A DNA stretch of 47,484 nt from the NCBI RefSeq assembly GCF_009761815.1, contig NZ_RWIN01000023.1, positions 1 through 47,484 of the forward strand. The letters run 5' to 3'. This DNA is from Pseudomonas sp. PB120. Its GTDB lineage: Bacteria > Pseudomonadota > Gammaproteobacteria > Pseudomonadales > Pseudomonadaceae. Shown in pieces: positions 1 to 8,629 of this stretch. The translations under genes and the position numbers were made by a program. Below the pieces are notes generated by a model that ran no database searches, had not been told where the DNA came from, and worked only from the letters and a program-made list of their open reading frames with translations. Position 1 is the stretch's first letter. Each line of letters opens with the position of its first letter.

Positions 1-97
1 AGCTTGCTCCCGCTTGAGTGCGCAGCACTCACAACAGGGGCCGCTACGCAGCCCAGCGGGAGCAAGCTCCCTCGCCACAAAAGCTCATTCCCACAGG
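1..97. repeat. REP/REPIN-type repeat lying inside the cobN frame
   Basis: Two inverted copies of a GAGGGAGCTTGCTCCC-like core (arms near 1-13 and 55-79) flank a short GC-rich spacer, and a second CCACAGGGAT-type repeat end follows near 90-100. The same core occurs at 3913-4036, 6606-6739 and 37092-37118, where it is intergenic. Here it is read in the cobN frame. The left arm is cut by the window edge. Confidence 0.8.
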
Positions 98-2480
98 GAT
101 CGGTCAGTGTTTGCGTGATCAATTGCGCGGCGAACAGTTCCAGGCGTTCGCGGGTGTCGCCGGCGGTGCGCCAGGCTTCCTCGGATACGTGTTGCAACTG
201 CGCAGGACGCGGCCCGCTCCAAGGCTCGGCCAACGCACAATCCAGCGGATCGAAGCCCAATTCGAAGGCCTTGGCCAACGCCCGCAGCACACTCGATTGC
301 GCCCCACGGCCATCGCCACGGGGAATGCGCAGCAGCGCCAGTAACGTATCGATGCGCAACCGTCTGGTCGGCGATTCGCCAAAAATGTGCAGGCCGTCGC
401 GAATCTGCGATTCCTTCAAATCGCACAAATACGTGTCCAGACGCGGTAGCCAGATCGCCGCATCGGCGTCGCTGTCGAGTTTCTCGTCCAGTTGCAGCTC
501 ACGGTCGATGTGCGTATCGCGCACCAATTGCAGGATGTCGCGCTGCAACTCCCGGGCACGGCGCGGATCGAGCAGTTGCGCTTCGTAATATTCGTCGGCC
601 AACAGCTCGAGGTTGCGCAACGGCCCGTAGGTTTCGGCGCGGGTCAGCGGCGGCATCAAGTGATCGATGATCACGGCCTGGGTGCGGCGCTTGGCCTGGG
701 CGCCCTCGCCCGGATCGTTGACGATGAAGGGGTAGATATTCGGCAGCGGCCCGAGCAGCGCATCCGGCCAGCAATGGTCCGAAAGCCCGACGCCTTTGCC
801 CGGCAGCCATTCGAGGTTGCCGTGCTTGCCAACGTGAATCACGCCGTGGGCGCCGTAGGTGTTACGCAGCCAGAAGTAGAACGCCAGATAACCGTGGGGC
901 GGCACCAGGTCCGGGTCGTGATAGACCGCGCTCGGGTCAACCTGATAACCCCGGGCTGGTTGAATGCCAACGAACGTCAGGCCAAACCGCAAACCGGCAA
1001 TCATCATCCGTCCGCCCCTGAACATCGGATCGCTTTCGGGCGTGCCCCAGCGTTCCAAAACGGCTTGCCGATTAGCCTCGGGCAAGGCGTTGAACATCTG
1101 GTCATACGCGTCCAGCGCCAGGCTTTGGTGGCAAGGGCGTTGGTCGAGGGTATCGAGGTCGTTGCTGACGCCGCCGAGCAATTGCTGGATCAACGCGGTG
1201 CCGCTGTCGGGCAGTTCCGCCGGCAGCGGATAGCCTTCCGAATGCAGCGCGCGCAGGATGTTCAGTGCCGCCGCCGGGGTGTCGAGACCGACGCCATTAC
1301 CGATGCGCCCATCGCGGGTTGGGTAGTTGGCGAGGATCAGCGCGATGCGTTTTTCGCCGTTAGGCACCCGCGCCAGGTCAATCCAGCGCCGCGCCAGTTC
1401 GGCGACAAAATCCATGCGTTCCGGTGCCGCGCGATAGCACACCACATCGGACTGGCTGCGCTCGCTGCGCCACGCCAGGTCCTTGAAGCTGATCGGGCGG
1501 CTGATGATTCGTCCGTCGAGTTCCGGCAACGCAATGTGCATCGCCAGATCCCGAGGGCCAAGCCCCTGTTCGCTGGCACGCCAGCCGGGTTCGTTGTCCT
1601 GGGCGCAGATCGCCTGAATCACCGGGATGTTGCGACGAAACGGCCGCAGGTGCGGCGCTTCCGGGCTGGATTGGGCGAAACCGGTGGTGTTCAGAATCAC
1701 CCCTGCTTCGACTTCATCCAACAGCTCCTCGACCACCGAAAGGCAACCGGGCTCTTTCAAACTGGCCACGGCAATCGGCAACGGGTTCAACCCCGCCGCC
1801 TGCAAGCGCTGGCAAAAAACATCGATAAACGCGGTGTTGGCCGCCTGTAAATGCGAGCGGTAAAACAGCACCGCTGCCACTGGTTGATCGGCCTGCCAGT
1901 CGGCTTGCCAATCCTGCAGTTCAGCGGGGCTTTTATGGGGATGGTAAATCGCCGTGCGTGGCAAGGCAGTTGGCTCGGCCCACGGGTAATCGCGATTGAG
2001 CCAGCGAGTGGCCAGGCAACGGAAAAAATCGAGGGCATTGCTCAGGCCGCCCTGACGCAAAAACTGCCAGAGTCGGTCGCGGTCCTCAGCGCCCACGGTG
2101 CTCAGGTCGCTGAGTTCCGGGTCGGGGCGATCATCACCGGGCACCAGAATCAGCTGCACGCCGCGCTGGGACAACTCGACCAGTCGCTCGACGCCGTAAC
2201 GCCAATAAGCGATGCCGCCGTGCAGCGAGATCAGAATCACCTTGGCGTGGCGCAGCACCTCGTCGACATACAAATCGACCGAAGCATGGTTCTGCACCTG
2301 CATCGGGTTGGCCAGGCGCACGCTCGGGTAATCGTCGGGCAGTTGCTGCGCGGCTTCGGCGAGCAGCGCGAGGCTCGAATCGCCGCTGCACAGGATCACC
2401 AGCTCGGCGGGGGTTTGTCCAAGGTCGGCGATATTGTCATCCGACACGAAACCGCCGGGCTGGGTCCTGAGCAGGTGCAT
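1..2480 (-). CDS. cobN: Cobaltochelatase subunit CobN (partial, 3' end outside window)
   Basis: Large subunit of the ATP-dependent aerobic cobaltochelatase, which inserts cobalt into hydrogenobyrinate a,c-diamide during adenosylcobalamin synthesis. The minus frame starting at the ATG at 2480 is open to the window edge, giving about 826 residues; CobN is usually about 1250, so the C-terminal third is missing from view. Family stretches I recognise by eye are GVIHVGKHGNLEWLPG, YPFIVNDPGEGAQAKRR and GRIGNGVGLDTP. It starts 3 bp after the cobW stop, so the two are probably one transcript under the riboswitch upstream of cobW. Oddity: from about residue 793 the frame reads straight through a REP-type intergenic repeat (positions 1-97) with no stop. 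The gene may carry an in-frame insertion or be broken just beyond the edge; this cannot be decided here. Confidence 0.93.
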   Translation of the reverse strand, partial: MHLLRTQPGGFVSDDNIADLGQTPAELVILCSGDSSLALLAEAAQQLPDDYPSVRLANPMQVQNHASVDLYVDEVLRHAKVILISLHGGIAYWRYGVERLVELSQRGVQLILVPGDDRPDPELSDLSTVGAEDRDRLWQFLRQGGLSNALDFFRCLATRWLNRDYPWAEPTALPRTAIYHPHKSPAELQDWQADWQADQPVAAVLFYRSHLQAANTAFIDVFCQRLQAAGLNPLPIAVASLKEPGCLSVVEELLDEVEAGVILNTTGFAQSSPEAPHLRPFRRNIPVIQAICAQDNEPGWRASEQGLGPRDLAMHIALPELDGRIISRPISFKDLAWRSERSQSDVVCYRAAPERMDFVAELARRWIDLARVPNGEKRIALILANYPTRDGRIGNGVGLDTPAAALNILRALHSEGYPLPAELPDSGTALIQQLLGGVSNDLDTLDQRPCHQSLALDAYDQMFNALPEANRQAVLERWGTPESDPMFRGGRMMIAGLRFGLTFVGIQPARGYQVDPSAVYHDPDLVPPHGYLAFYFWLRNTYGAHGVIHVGKHGNLEWLPGKGVGLSDHCWPDALLGPLPNIYPFIVNDPGEGAQAKRRTQAVIIDHLMPPLTRAETYGPLRNLELLADEYYEAQLLDPRRARELQRDILQLVRDTHIDRELQLDEKLDSDADAAIWLPRLDTYLCDLKESQIRDGLHIFGESPTRRLRIDTLLALLRIPRGDGRGAQSSVLRALAKAFELGFDPLDCALAEPWSGPRPAQLQHVSEEAWRTAGDTRERLELFAAQLITQTLTDPCGNELLWRGSLLPLGCVAAPVVSAAHSSGSK

Positions 2481-2483
2481 GGG

Positions 2484-3551
2484 TTAAACGCTGAGCGCGG
2501 CGCGCAATTGCGCTTCGAGTTGAGCGGCGTCCAGTGCCTGGCCGATCAACACCAGGCGTGTAGTGCGCGCTTCATCGGCGCCCCACTGACGGTCGAAATG
2601 CTTGTCGAAACGCGTGCCCACGCCCTGGATCAGCAAACGCATCGGTTTGTTCGGGATCGCGGCGAAGCCCTTGACCCGCAGGATGCCGTGCTTGACCACC
2701 AGTTGGGTCAGCGCGTCCATCAGCAGGCTTTCGTCGGCTTGTGGCAGTTCGATGGAAATGGAGTCGAAAGCATCGTGATCGTGGTCATCGTGATCGTCAC
2801 CGTCGTGGTGGTGATCGTGGTGGCTGTGACGGCTGTCGATGTGTTCTTCGGAACCGGCGCCGAGGCCGATCAGCACGTCCAATGGCACGCGACCGCTGCT
2901 GGCTTCGATGACCTTGACCGCGGGCGGCAGTTCTTCGGCGACTTCAAGGCGTACGCGGGCCAGGTCTTCAGGGCTGATCAGGTCGGCTTTGTTGAGAATC
3001 ACCAGGTCAGCGCTGGCCAATTGGTCGGCGAACAGTTCGTGCAGTGGCGATTCGTGATCCAGGTTCGGGTCGAGTTTGCGCTGGGCATCGACCTGATCCG
3101 GGAACGCGGCAAAGGTGCCAGCGGCCACGGCCGGGCTGTCGACCACGGTGATCACCGCGTCAACGGTGCAGGCGCTGCGGATTTCCGGCCACTGGAAGGC
3201 TTGAACCAACGGCTTTGGCAGGGCCAGGCCAGAGGTTTCGATGAGGATGTGGTCGAGGTCACCGCGACGGGAAACCAGTTCGCGCATCACCGGGAAGAAT
3301 TCTTCCTGGACGGTGCAGCACAGGCAACCGTTGGCCAATTCGTAGACGCGGCCGTTGGCTTCTTCTTCCGTGCAACCGATGGAGCATTGCTTGAGGATTT
3401 CACCGTCGATGCCCAGCTCGCCGAATTCGTTGACGATGACCGCGATGCGACGGCCCTGGGCGTTGTCGAGCATGTGCCGCAGCAAGGTGGTTTTGCCCGA
3501 ACCGAGGAAGCCGGTAACGATGGTGACGGGGAGTTTGGCCAGTGTTTTCAT
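2484..3551 (-). CDS. cobW: CobW family GTPase, cobalamin biosynthesis
   Basis: G3E-family P-loop GTPase and metallochaperone thought to deliver cobalt to the CobNST chelatase. The protein has 355 residues. The N-terminus carries the Walker A motif GFLGSGKT, followed by NGCLCC (the CxCC metal site), ETSGLALP, and the guanine-specificity motif NKADL. A histidine/aspartate-rich stretch (a run of HDH and DHDD repeats) lies between the GTPase domain and the C-terminal CobW_C domain, as expected for a metal-binding linker. The start at 3551 (MKTLAKLPVTIV) is preceded by AAAGGG at good spacing. A longer frame reaching 3776 only reads through the riboswitch and is not the real N-terminus. cobN follows after 3 bp. 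Cobalamin should repress expression through the leader at about 3655-3870. Confidence 0.96.
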   Translation of the reverse strand: MKTLAKLPVTIVTGFLGSGKTTLLRHMLDNAQGRRIAVIVNEFGELGIDGEILKQCSIGCTEEEANGRVYELANGCLCCTVQEEFFPVMRELVSRRGDLDHILIETSGLALPKPLVQAFQWPEIRSACTVDAVITVVDSPAVAAGTFAAFPDQVDAQRKLDPNLDHESPLHELFADQLASADLVILNKADLISPEDLARVRLEVAEELPPAVKVIEASSGRVPLDVLIGLGAGSEEHIDSRHSHHDHHHDGDDHDDHDHDAFDSISIELPQADESLLMDALTQLVVKHGILRVKGFAAIPNKPMRLLIQGVGTRFDKHFDRQWGADEARTTRLVLIGQALDAAQLEAQLRAALSV

Positions 3552-3654
3552 CGGATGCCCTTTGGCAAGGTGGCGGGCATACGGGACGACAATCGCTGCG
3601 ACGGATGCGCGCGCGGAAGAGTTCGCCACCGGATCACCCCGCCCGGTTGTAGTG

Positions 3655-3870
3655 AGAATCTGTGTCGAGGCAGGTCTCCTGGCTGACGGTGTGCAAGGCC
3701 ATTGGGCCCGGCATTCGCTGCGCCTTCCCGCGAACCCGTTGTACAGGGCTTGCAGTGGCGTGGCAGCGAACATCACCGTTCACAGTTGCGGGGGCAGCCG
3801 CGGCATCGACCGCGTTCCCTTCTTAGCTTCGGCCATCGCCGAAGAACCTCGAAAGCGCAAGGCTACGCAG
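3655..3870 (-). promoter_or_regulatory. Cobalamin riboswitch upstream of cobW-cobN
   Basis: Read on the minus strand, the leader contains AAGAAGGGAA, then CTGCCCCCGCAACTGTGA, and the B12 box AGCCAGGAGACCTGCCT (complement of 3667-3684), in the order and spacing of AdoCbl riboswitches. It sits about 105 bp upstream of the cobW start. An ACCGG/CCGGT inverted repeat just downstream could be part of the expression platform, but I see no clear U-tract terminator. The boundaries are approximate. Confidence 0.93.
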
Positions 3871-3912
3871 GGTGTGGGGGCGGGTCAATGACCGAGAGGC
3901 ACTCACCATCTC

Positions 3913-4036
3913 CTGTGGCGAGGGAGCTTGCTCCCGTTCGGCGGCGAAGCCGTCGTCATCACTGCTTGCAATTTATGACTGAAGCAATGCAGGGGGTCGC
4001 TTCGCAATCCAGCGGGAGCAAGCTCCCTCGCCACAG
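3913..4036. repeat. REPIN-like inverted repeat between two riboswitches
   Basis: A perfect 24-bp arm CTGTGGCGAGGGAGCTTGCT... (3913-3936) has its exact inverse at 4013-4036. The 76-bp spacer includes smaller GC palindromes. This is the two-REP arrangement known as a REPIN in fluorescent pseudomonads. No transposase (RAYT) is in the window. Confidence 0.88.
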
Positions 4037-4097
4037 GGCAGCGTATTGAGAACCCCTGCCAATTGACGCCCAACCCCCGCCCATGCTCTCCTACGCA

Positions 4098-4310
4098 TCT
4101 TGTTACGGGTGCCCTTCACAGGGTGAAACGGGAAACCGGTGAATCATGTGCTTTACTCAAAGCCATGTCAGTCCGGTGCTGCCCCCGCAACGGTAAGCGA
4201 GCGGAGAATCAGATCCACTGTGCCAGCAGTTCGGCATGGGAAGGTGATTCTTGCAGGTTTCGGCTGATGCCAAAGCCCCTCGTGAGCCCGGAGACCGGCC
4301 CGCAACACAA
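4098..4310 (+). promoter_or_regulatory. Cobalamin riboswitch upstream of cbtB-cbtA-cobE-cobM
   Basis: Plus-strand leader with GGTGCCCTTCACAGGGTG at its 5' side, GGGAAACCGGTGAA, the conserved GCTGCCCCCGCAACGG core near 4177, and the B12 box GAGCCCGGAGACCGGCC (about 4284-4300). This is the full order of a cobalamin riboswitch. It is followed by a hairpin at 4340-4354 and then the small cobalt-transport gene cbtB, so cobalt uptake and late corrin steps should fall when cobalamin is plentiful. Confidence 0.94.
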
Positions 4311-4339
4311 AGTGATCATTACGATCGCTGCATAACAAA

Positions 4340-4365
4340 CCCGCGGTGGGCGGGCGCTGTTTGAA
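4340..4365 (+). terminator. Possible expression-platform hairpin of the cbtB riboswitch
   Basis: CCCGC (4340-4344) and GCGGG (4350-4354) enclose GGTGG and are followed by CGCTGTTTG. It lies between the B12 box and cbtB, where a riboswitch-controlled terminator would be. The U-tract is short and the antiterminator partner was not worked out. Confidence 0.5.
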
Positions 4366-4437
4366 TCTCTGCGAGCCCGATTCGCAGGGGTCTTCCATGC
4401 GCTCTATTCACCCGCTGACAGACCAGAGGGAAGCGCC

Positions 4438-4629
4438 ATGTCGATCATCAGCAGCACCGACCACAGCACCGCCAGCACCACTTCTACCCTGACGCAGCGC
4501 CTGACCGCTGCCGTTTGCGCATCGATCCTTGGCGCGTGCCTGGTGTATTTCGCCGGTTTCTCGCACATCGAAGCGGTGCACAACGCCGCGCACGATACCC
4601 GTCACAGCTCTGCATTCCCGTGCCATTGA
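4438..4629 (+). CDS. cbtB: CbtB, small subunit of predicted cobalt transporter
   Basis: A 63-residue single-span membrane protein. The helix lies roughly at residues 20-40 (AAVCASILGACLVYFAGF), and a C-terminal tail with three histidines (HNAAHDTRH) and a final Cys-His is typical of CbtB and could bind metal. The start is preceded by AGGGAAG. It sits directly behind a cobalamin riboswitch and 11 bp before cbtA, the usual pairing. The transport role is a family prediction from riboswitch association; the sequence itself shows only the membrane span and the metal-like tail. Confidence 0.92.
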   Translation: MSIISSTDHSTASTTSTLTQRLTAAVCASILGACLVYFAGFSHIEAVHNAAHDTRHSSAFPCH

Positions 4630-4640
4630 GACCTGACGAC

Positions 4641-5345
4641 ATGATCAAGCGTATCGCGCAAACCGCAGGTTTCACCGGGCTGCTGGCCGCCCTGCTGCTG
4701 ACCCTGCTGCAGAGCTTCTGGGTCGCTCCGCTGATTCTTCAGGCGGAAACCTACGAGAAAGCCGCACCGGCCGTTGAAGCTCATGAACACGCCGACGCGG
4801 CGATGGCCGGTCACACCCACGACGCCGAAGCCTGGGAGCCGGAAGACGGCTGGCAGCGCGTGCTGTCGACCACGGGCGGGAACCTGGTGGTAGCCGTCGG
4901 TTTCGCCCTGATGCTCGCTGGCCTTTACACCCTGCGTGCACCGACCAAAACCTCTCAGGGTCTGCTCTGGGGCCTGGCCGGTTACGCAACCTTCGTGCTG
5001 GCGCCCACACTGGGCCTGCCGCCTGAACTGCCGGGCACCGTCGCGGCCGATCTGGCGCAACGGCAGATCTGGTGGATCGGCACTGCCGCCTCCACCGCTG
5101 TCGGTATCGCACTGATCGTGTTCAGTCGTCACTGGCTGATGAAAGCCCTGGGGGCCGCGATCCTGGTGGTGCCACACGTGATTGGCGCACCGCAACCGGA
5201 AGTGCATTCGATGCTCGCACCGGAAGCCCTGGAAGCTCAGTTCAAAATCGCTTCGCAGCTGACCAACATGGGATTCTGGCTGGCCCTGGGCCTGATCAGT
5301 GCCTGGTTGTTCCGCCGCAAAGGCGATGGCCAATACCACGCATGA
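4641..5345 (+). CDS. cbtA: CbtA, membrane subunit of predicted cobalt transporter
   Basis: A 234-residue polytopic membrane protein with about five to six hydrophobic helices, beginning with TGLLAALLLTLLQSFWVAPL near residues 10-30. A histidine-rich loop follows (residues about 50-65, EAHEHADAAMAGHTHDAE), likely a metal ligand cluster. I placed the start at ATG 4641, giving the usual CbtA N-terminus; an upstream in-frame codon at 4515 lies within cbtB and is not supported. Its stop overlaps the start of cobE by 4 bp (ATGA), so translation is coupled. With CbtB it is inferred to bring Co2+ into the cell for the chelatase encoded next door. Confidence 0.92.
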   Translation: MIKRIAQTAGFTGLLAALLLTLLQSFWVAPLILQAETYEKAAPAVEAHEHADAAMAGHTHDAEAWEPEDGWQRVLSTTGGNLVVAVGFALMLAGLYTLRAPTKTSQGLLWGLAGYATFVLAPTLGLPPELPGTVAADLAQRQIWWIGTAASTAVGIALIVFSRHWLMKALGAAILVVPHVIGAPQPEVHSMLAPEALEAQFKIASQLTNMGFWLALGLISAWLFRRKGDGQYHA

Positions 5346-5755
5346 CGAATGCCAGCACAGCGCCGACCCTGGTGGTCGGCCTGGGCTGCCAGCGCGGCTG
5401 CCCCGTCGGCACGCTGCGGGCGTTACTCGATCAGGCATTACAGGCCCATCAAATCGAACTTCACCAGATCAAGGCCCTGGCCAGCATCGACCTGAAACGT
5501 GATGAACCTGGCCTGATCGAACTCGCTGCACACCTCGCACTGCCGTTGACCTTCTTCAGCAGCGAGCAATTGACCGGCTATGAACCCCAACTCAGCCACC
5601 GTTCGGACATCGCTTTCGAACGCACCGGCTGCTACGGCGTCGCCGAAAGTGCCGCCCTCGCCCTCGCGGAACAACTGGTTCAAGCGCCGGCAAAACTGCT
5701 GATCTCGCGACAAAAATACGCTCAGGCGACCCTGGCGTTAGCCTGTCCCGCGTAA
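5342..5755 (+). CDS. cobE: Cobalamin biosynthesis protein CobE
   Basis: A 137-residue soluble protein matching CobE, which corresponds to the C-terminal domain of CbiG. The N-terminus has the glycine-rich LVVGLGCQRGCP turn, followed by IKALASIDLKRDEPGL, a CbiG_C-type signature, and ERTGCYGVAESAALA near the C-terminus. CobE helps the ring-contraction/deacetylation stage of the aerobic pathway, probably as a substrate-carrying partner. The start overlaps the cbtA stop by 4 bp. cobM follows after an 83-bp gap that includes a short frame ending in the cobM start. Confidence 0.9.
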   Translation: MTNASTAPTLVVGLGCQRGCPVGTLRALLDQALQAHQIELHQIKALASIDLKRDEPGLIELAAHLALPLTFFSSEQLTGYEPQLSHRSDIAFERTGCYGVAESAALALAEQLVQAPAKLLISRQKYAQATLALACPA

Positions 5756-5782
5756 AATCCCCGATACTCCTCGCCATCGATC

Positions 5783-5842
5783 ATGAGCAAACTTCATCTG
5801 AAGCCTTGCCCAGACCCTTTTTCTCACAGGAACCGACAATGA
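5783..5842 (+). other. Possible 19-codon leader frame overlapping the cobM start
   Basis: ATG at 5783 opens a 19-codon frame (MSKLHLKPCPDPFSHRNRQ) whose TGA overlaps the ATG of cobM (ATGA, 5839-5842). There is no strong ribosome site in front of it. It could be chance, or a coupling cistron filling the gap between cobE and cobM. Confidence 0.2.
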
Positions 5843-6585
5843 CCGTGTACTTCATTGGCGCAGGTCCGGGCGACCCGGAACTGATCACCGTCAAAGGCCA
5901 GCGGCTGATTCGCAGCTGCCCGGTGATTATCTACGCCGGCTCTTTGGTGCCCGCTGCCGTGCTGGACGGTCATTGCGCCGAACGCGTGGTCAACAGCGCC
6001 GAATTGCACCTGGAACAAATCATCGAGCTGATCAAAACCGCCCATGCGAACGGGCAGGACGTGGCCCGGGTGCATTCCGGCGACCCGAGTCTGTATGGCG
6101 CGATTGGCGAGCAGATTCGTTATCTGCGTGAGCTCGGTATTGCGTTTGAAATAATCCCCGGCGTGACAGCCACTGCCGCGTGCGCGGCGCTGCTGGGTGC
6201 GGAACTGACCTTGCCGGACGTGTCACAGAGCGTGATTCTGACGCGCTACGCCGATAAGACGGCGATGCCGGCGGGCGAGGAATTGGGGAGCCTGGCGCAG
6301 CATGGGGCAACCATGGCGATTCATCTTGGGGTGAATCATCTGCAGAAAATACTGGCTGAATTGCTGCCGCACTACGGCGCGGACTGTCCGATTGCGGTGA
6401 TCCATCGCGCGACCTGGCCGGATCAGGATTGGGTGGTGGGGACGCTGGACGATATTGCCGGGAAGGTTGAAGCCAAGGGGTTTAGGCGCACGGCGTTGAT
6501 TCTGGTGGGTCGGGTGCTGGGCAGTGATCACTTTAGTGAGTCGTCGCTGTATCGAGCGGGGCATGCGCATCTTTACAGGCCCTGA
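5839..6585 (+). CDS. cobM: Precorrin-4 C(11)-methyltransferase CobM
   Basis: SAM-dependent tetrapyrrole methylase that methylates C-11 of precorrin-4 to give precorrin-5 in aerobic corrin synthesis. The protein has 248 residues, normal for the family. Motifs of the class are visible: MTVYFIGAGPGDPELITVKG at the N-terminus, YAGSLVP, RVHSGDPSLYGAIGEQ, and EIIPGVTATAACAALLG. The start at 5839 has an AGGA upstream; an in-frame TTG at 5806 is less likely. It is the last gene of the riboswitch-controlled cbtB-cbtA-cobE-cobM run and is followed by a REPIN-like repeat. Confidence 0.95.
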   Translation: MTVYFIGAGPGDPELITVKGQRLIRSCPVIIYAGSLVPAAVLDGHCAERVVNSAELHLEQIIELIKTAHANGQDVARVHSGDPSLYGAIGEQIRYLRELGIAFEIIPGVTATAACAALLGAELTLPDVSQSVILTRYADKTAMPAGEELGSLAQHGATMAIHLGVNHLQKILAELLPHYGADCPIAVIHRATWPDQDWVVGTLDDIAGKVEAKGFRRTALILVGRVLGSDHFSESSLYRAGHAHLYRP

Positions 6586-6605
6586 ACACCTGCGACTTGA
6601 AGCAC

Positions 6606-6739
6606 TTGTGGCGAGGGAGCTTGCTCCCGCTGGACCGCGAAGCGGTCCCAACATCAGCCAACGCATTCATCACGGGAAAATGCATTGACTGCTTTGCGAC
6701 TGCTTCGCAGCCGAGCGGGAGCAAGCTCCCTCGCCACAG
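6606..6739. repeat. REPIN-like inverted repeat downstream of cobM
   Basis: Arm TGTGGCGAGGGAGCTTGCTC... at 6607-6630 pairs with its inverse at 6714-6738, with further palindromic sequence (GACCGCGAAGCGGTCC) inside. It has the same core as 3913-4036 and lies between the convergent cobM and nfuA genes. Confidence 0.88.
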
Positions 6740-6766
6740 CGTTTTTTCGTTTCCGCAGCGAACACC

Positions 6767-7408
<642 letters not shown>

Positions 7409-8443
7409 CTAGTATTTTTGTCGGGAAAGAGCCAGGCCGTCCCGGCCAACCGGATCGCCGTCGATCCGGTGTTTAAGCCACCGATAGCTGCATTTTTCCA
7501 CCCATTCGTAACTTGCCCAGGAACCGACGCCAATGGTCAGAGCGCAAACGCCGAACATCACGTAAGGGTTTATGCCATAGCGTTGTGCGACAAAACCACC
7601 GGCGGACAGCACCAAAACGTGCATCAGGTACACCGAGTAGGAGCAATCACCGAGCAACTTGAGCACGCGGCTGTGCTCGAAAAAACGCTCCAGCGACATA
7701 CACGCCATCACCAGCACCGCGCTCGGCAGCCCCCAGGCCAGGAAGCGCGGCTGTGGCGGCAGGTAATAAATCACCAGCAATGCGCCGCCGATGCCCAACA
7801 ATGGCAGGCTCAACCCAGGCCTGATCCAGCCGCGCCGGTAGAGCATGCCGATGGCGATCCCCAACAGAAACTCGTAAACAATGTCCGAGCGGTAAAACGC
7901 GCTGACCCAGCCATAGCCGGTCCACGCCTGGCACACCGCAAACAGCAGCGCCGCGACGATCAGCAGCCGAACCTGTAGACGGAACAGCAGCGCCCAGGCA
8001 AACAGCAGGTAAAACAGCATTTCGTAGTTGAGGGTCCAGCCGACATTGAGTGTCGGATAAATCCCATAGCCACCGGGGTTTTCCGTAGGAATAAACAACA
8101 GGGACAGCAGGAAATGCGACCAGTTGACAGTCTGGTCCGGCAACACCGGACGCGCGAAAACCACCAACAGCGCCATTAACACGGTGTACAACCAATACGC
8201 AGGAACGATTCGAAACAGGCGATACAACAGGAATCGCCCCGGCGGCAGCGACTTGCCCTCGGTAGAAAGGAAAATCACCAGTCCACTGATGACAAAGAAG
8301 ATGTCGACGCCCACCGCGCCCTTGTCGATGAACATCTGGCCGATCGGGCCACGGGCCTTGAAGTCGAAGAAAATCTGCATGAAGTGGTGACACACCACCC
8401 CCCAGGCCGCGAGTGCGCGCAGTGCCTGTACTGAAATCAACAT
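7409..8443 (-). CDS. Acyltransferase 3 family membrane protein
   Basis: A 344-residue integral membrane protein with about ten hydrophobic helices. The N-terminus carries the family signature: an Arg in SVQALRALAAWG followed about ten residues later by His-His (VVCHHF), then KGAVGVDIFFVISGLVIF. Members O-acetylate polysaccharides, lipopolysaccharide or lipids at the inner membrane; the acceptor cannot be told from sequence. The start at 8443 is supported by GGAGGG 7 bp upstream. No glycan-synthesis genes are adjacent, so it may be a stand-alone surface modification enzyme. It is flanked upstream by a REPIN-like repeat. Confidence 0.88.
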   Translation of the reverse strand: MLISVQALRALAAWGVVCHHFMQIFFDFKARGPIGQMFIDKGAVGVDIFFVISGLVIFLSTEGKSLPPGRFLLYRLFRIVPAYWLYTVLMALLVVFARPVLPDQTVNWSHFLLSLLFIPTENPGGYGIYPTLNVGWTLNYEMLFYLLFAWALLFRLQVRLLIVAALLFAVCQAWTGYGWVSAFYRSDIVYEFLLGIAIGMLYRRGWIRPGLSLPLLGIGGALLVIYYLPPQPRFLAWGLPSAVLVMACMSLERFFEHSRVLKLLGDCSYSVYLMHVLVLSAGGFVAQRYGINPYVMFGVCALTIGVGSWASYEWVEKCSYRWLKHRIDGDPVGRDGLALSRQKY

Positions 8444-8483
8444 GGGTGGCCCTCCGGTTCGCAACTCCAAACCACCACATTCC

Positions 8484-8579
8484 CTTGTAGGAGTTAGCCT
8501 GCTCGCGATCGCGGTATGACATTCAAAATAAATATCGACTGATCCACCGCTATCGCGAGCAGGCTCACTCCTACAAGGG
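8484..8579. repeat. REPIN-like inverted repeat, second family
   Basis: Arms CTTGTAGGAGTTAGCCTGCT... (8484-8516) and its near-inverse (8546-8579) enclose about 30 bp of AT-richer sequence. The core (CCTGCTCGCGATNGCGGT) is different from the GAGGGAGCTTGCTCCC family to the left and resembles the 40381-40480 element. Confidence 0.85.
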
Positions 8580-8629
8580 GGATTGGCGGTGTCTTACAGA
8601 TTCGACACCACCCCACCGTCAAAGGTCGA

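Noticed and set aside
492..3686. Long plus-strand frames of 452 and 611 codons at 492-1850 and 1851-3686
   Set aside because: They lie antisense to cobN and cobW, whose frames contain family motifs throughout. The plus-strand products have no recognisable features.
3552..3776. 75-residue N-terminal extension of CobW
   Set aside because: This stretch is the cobalamin riboswitch read as protein. The normal start at 3551 has a ribosome site and gives the expected length.
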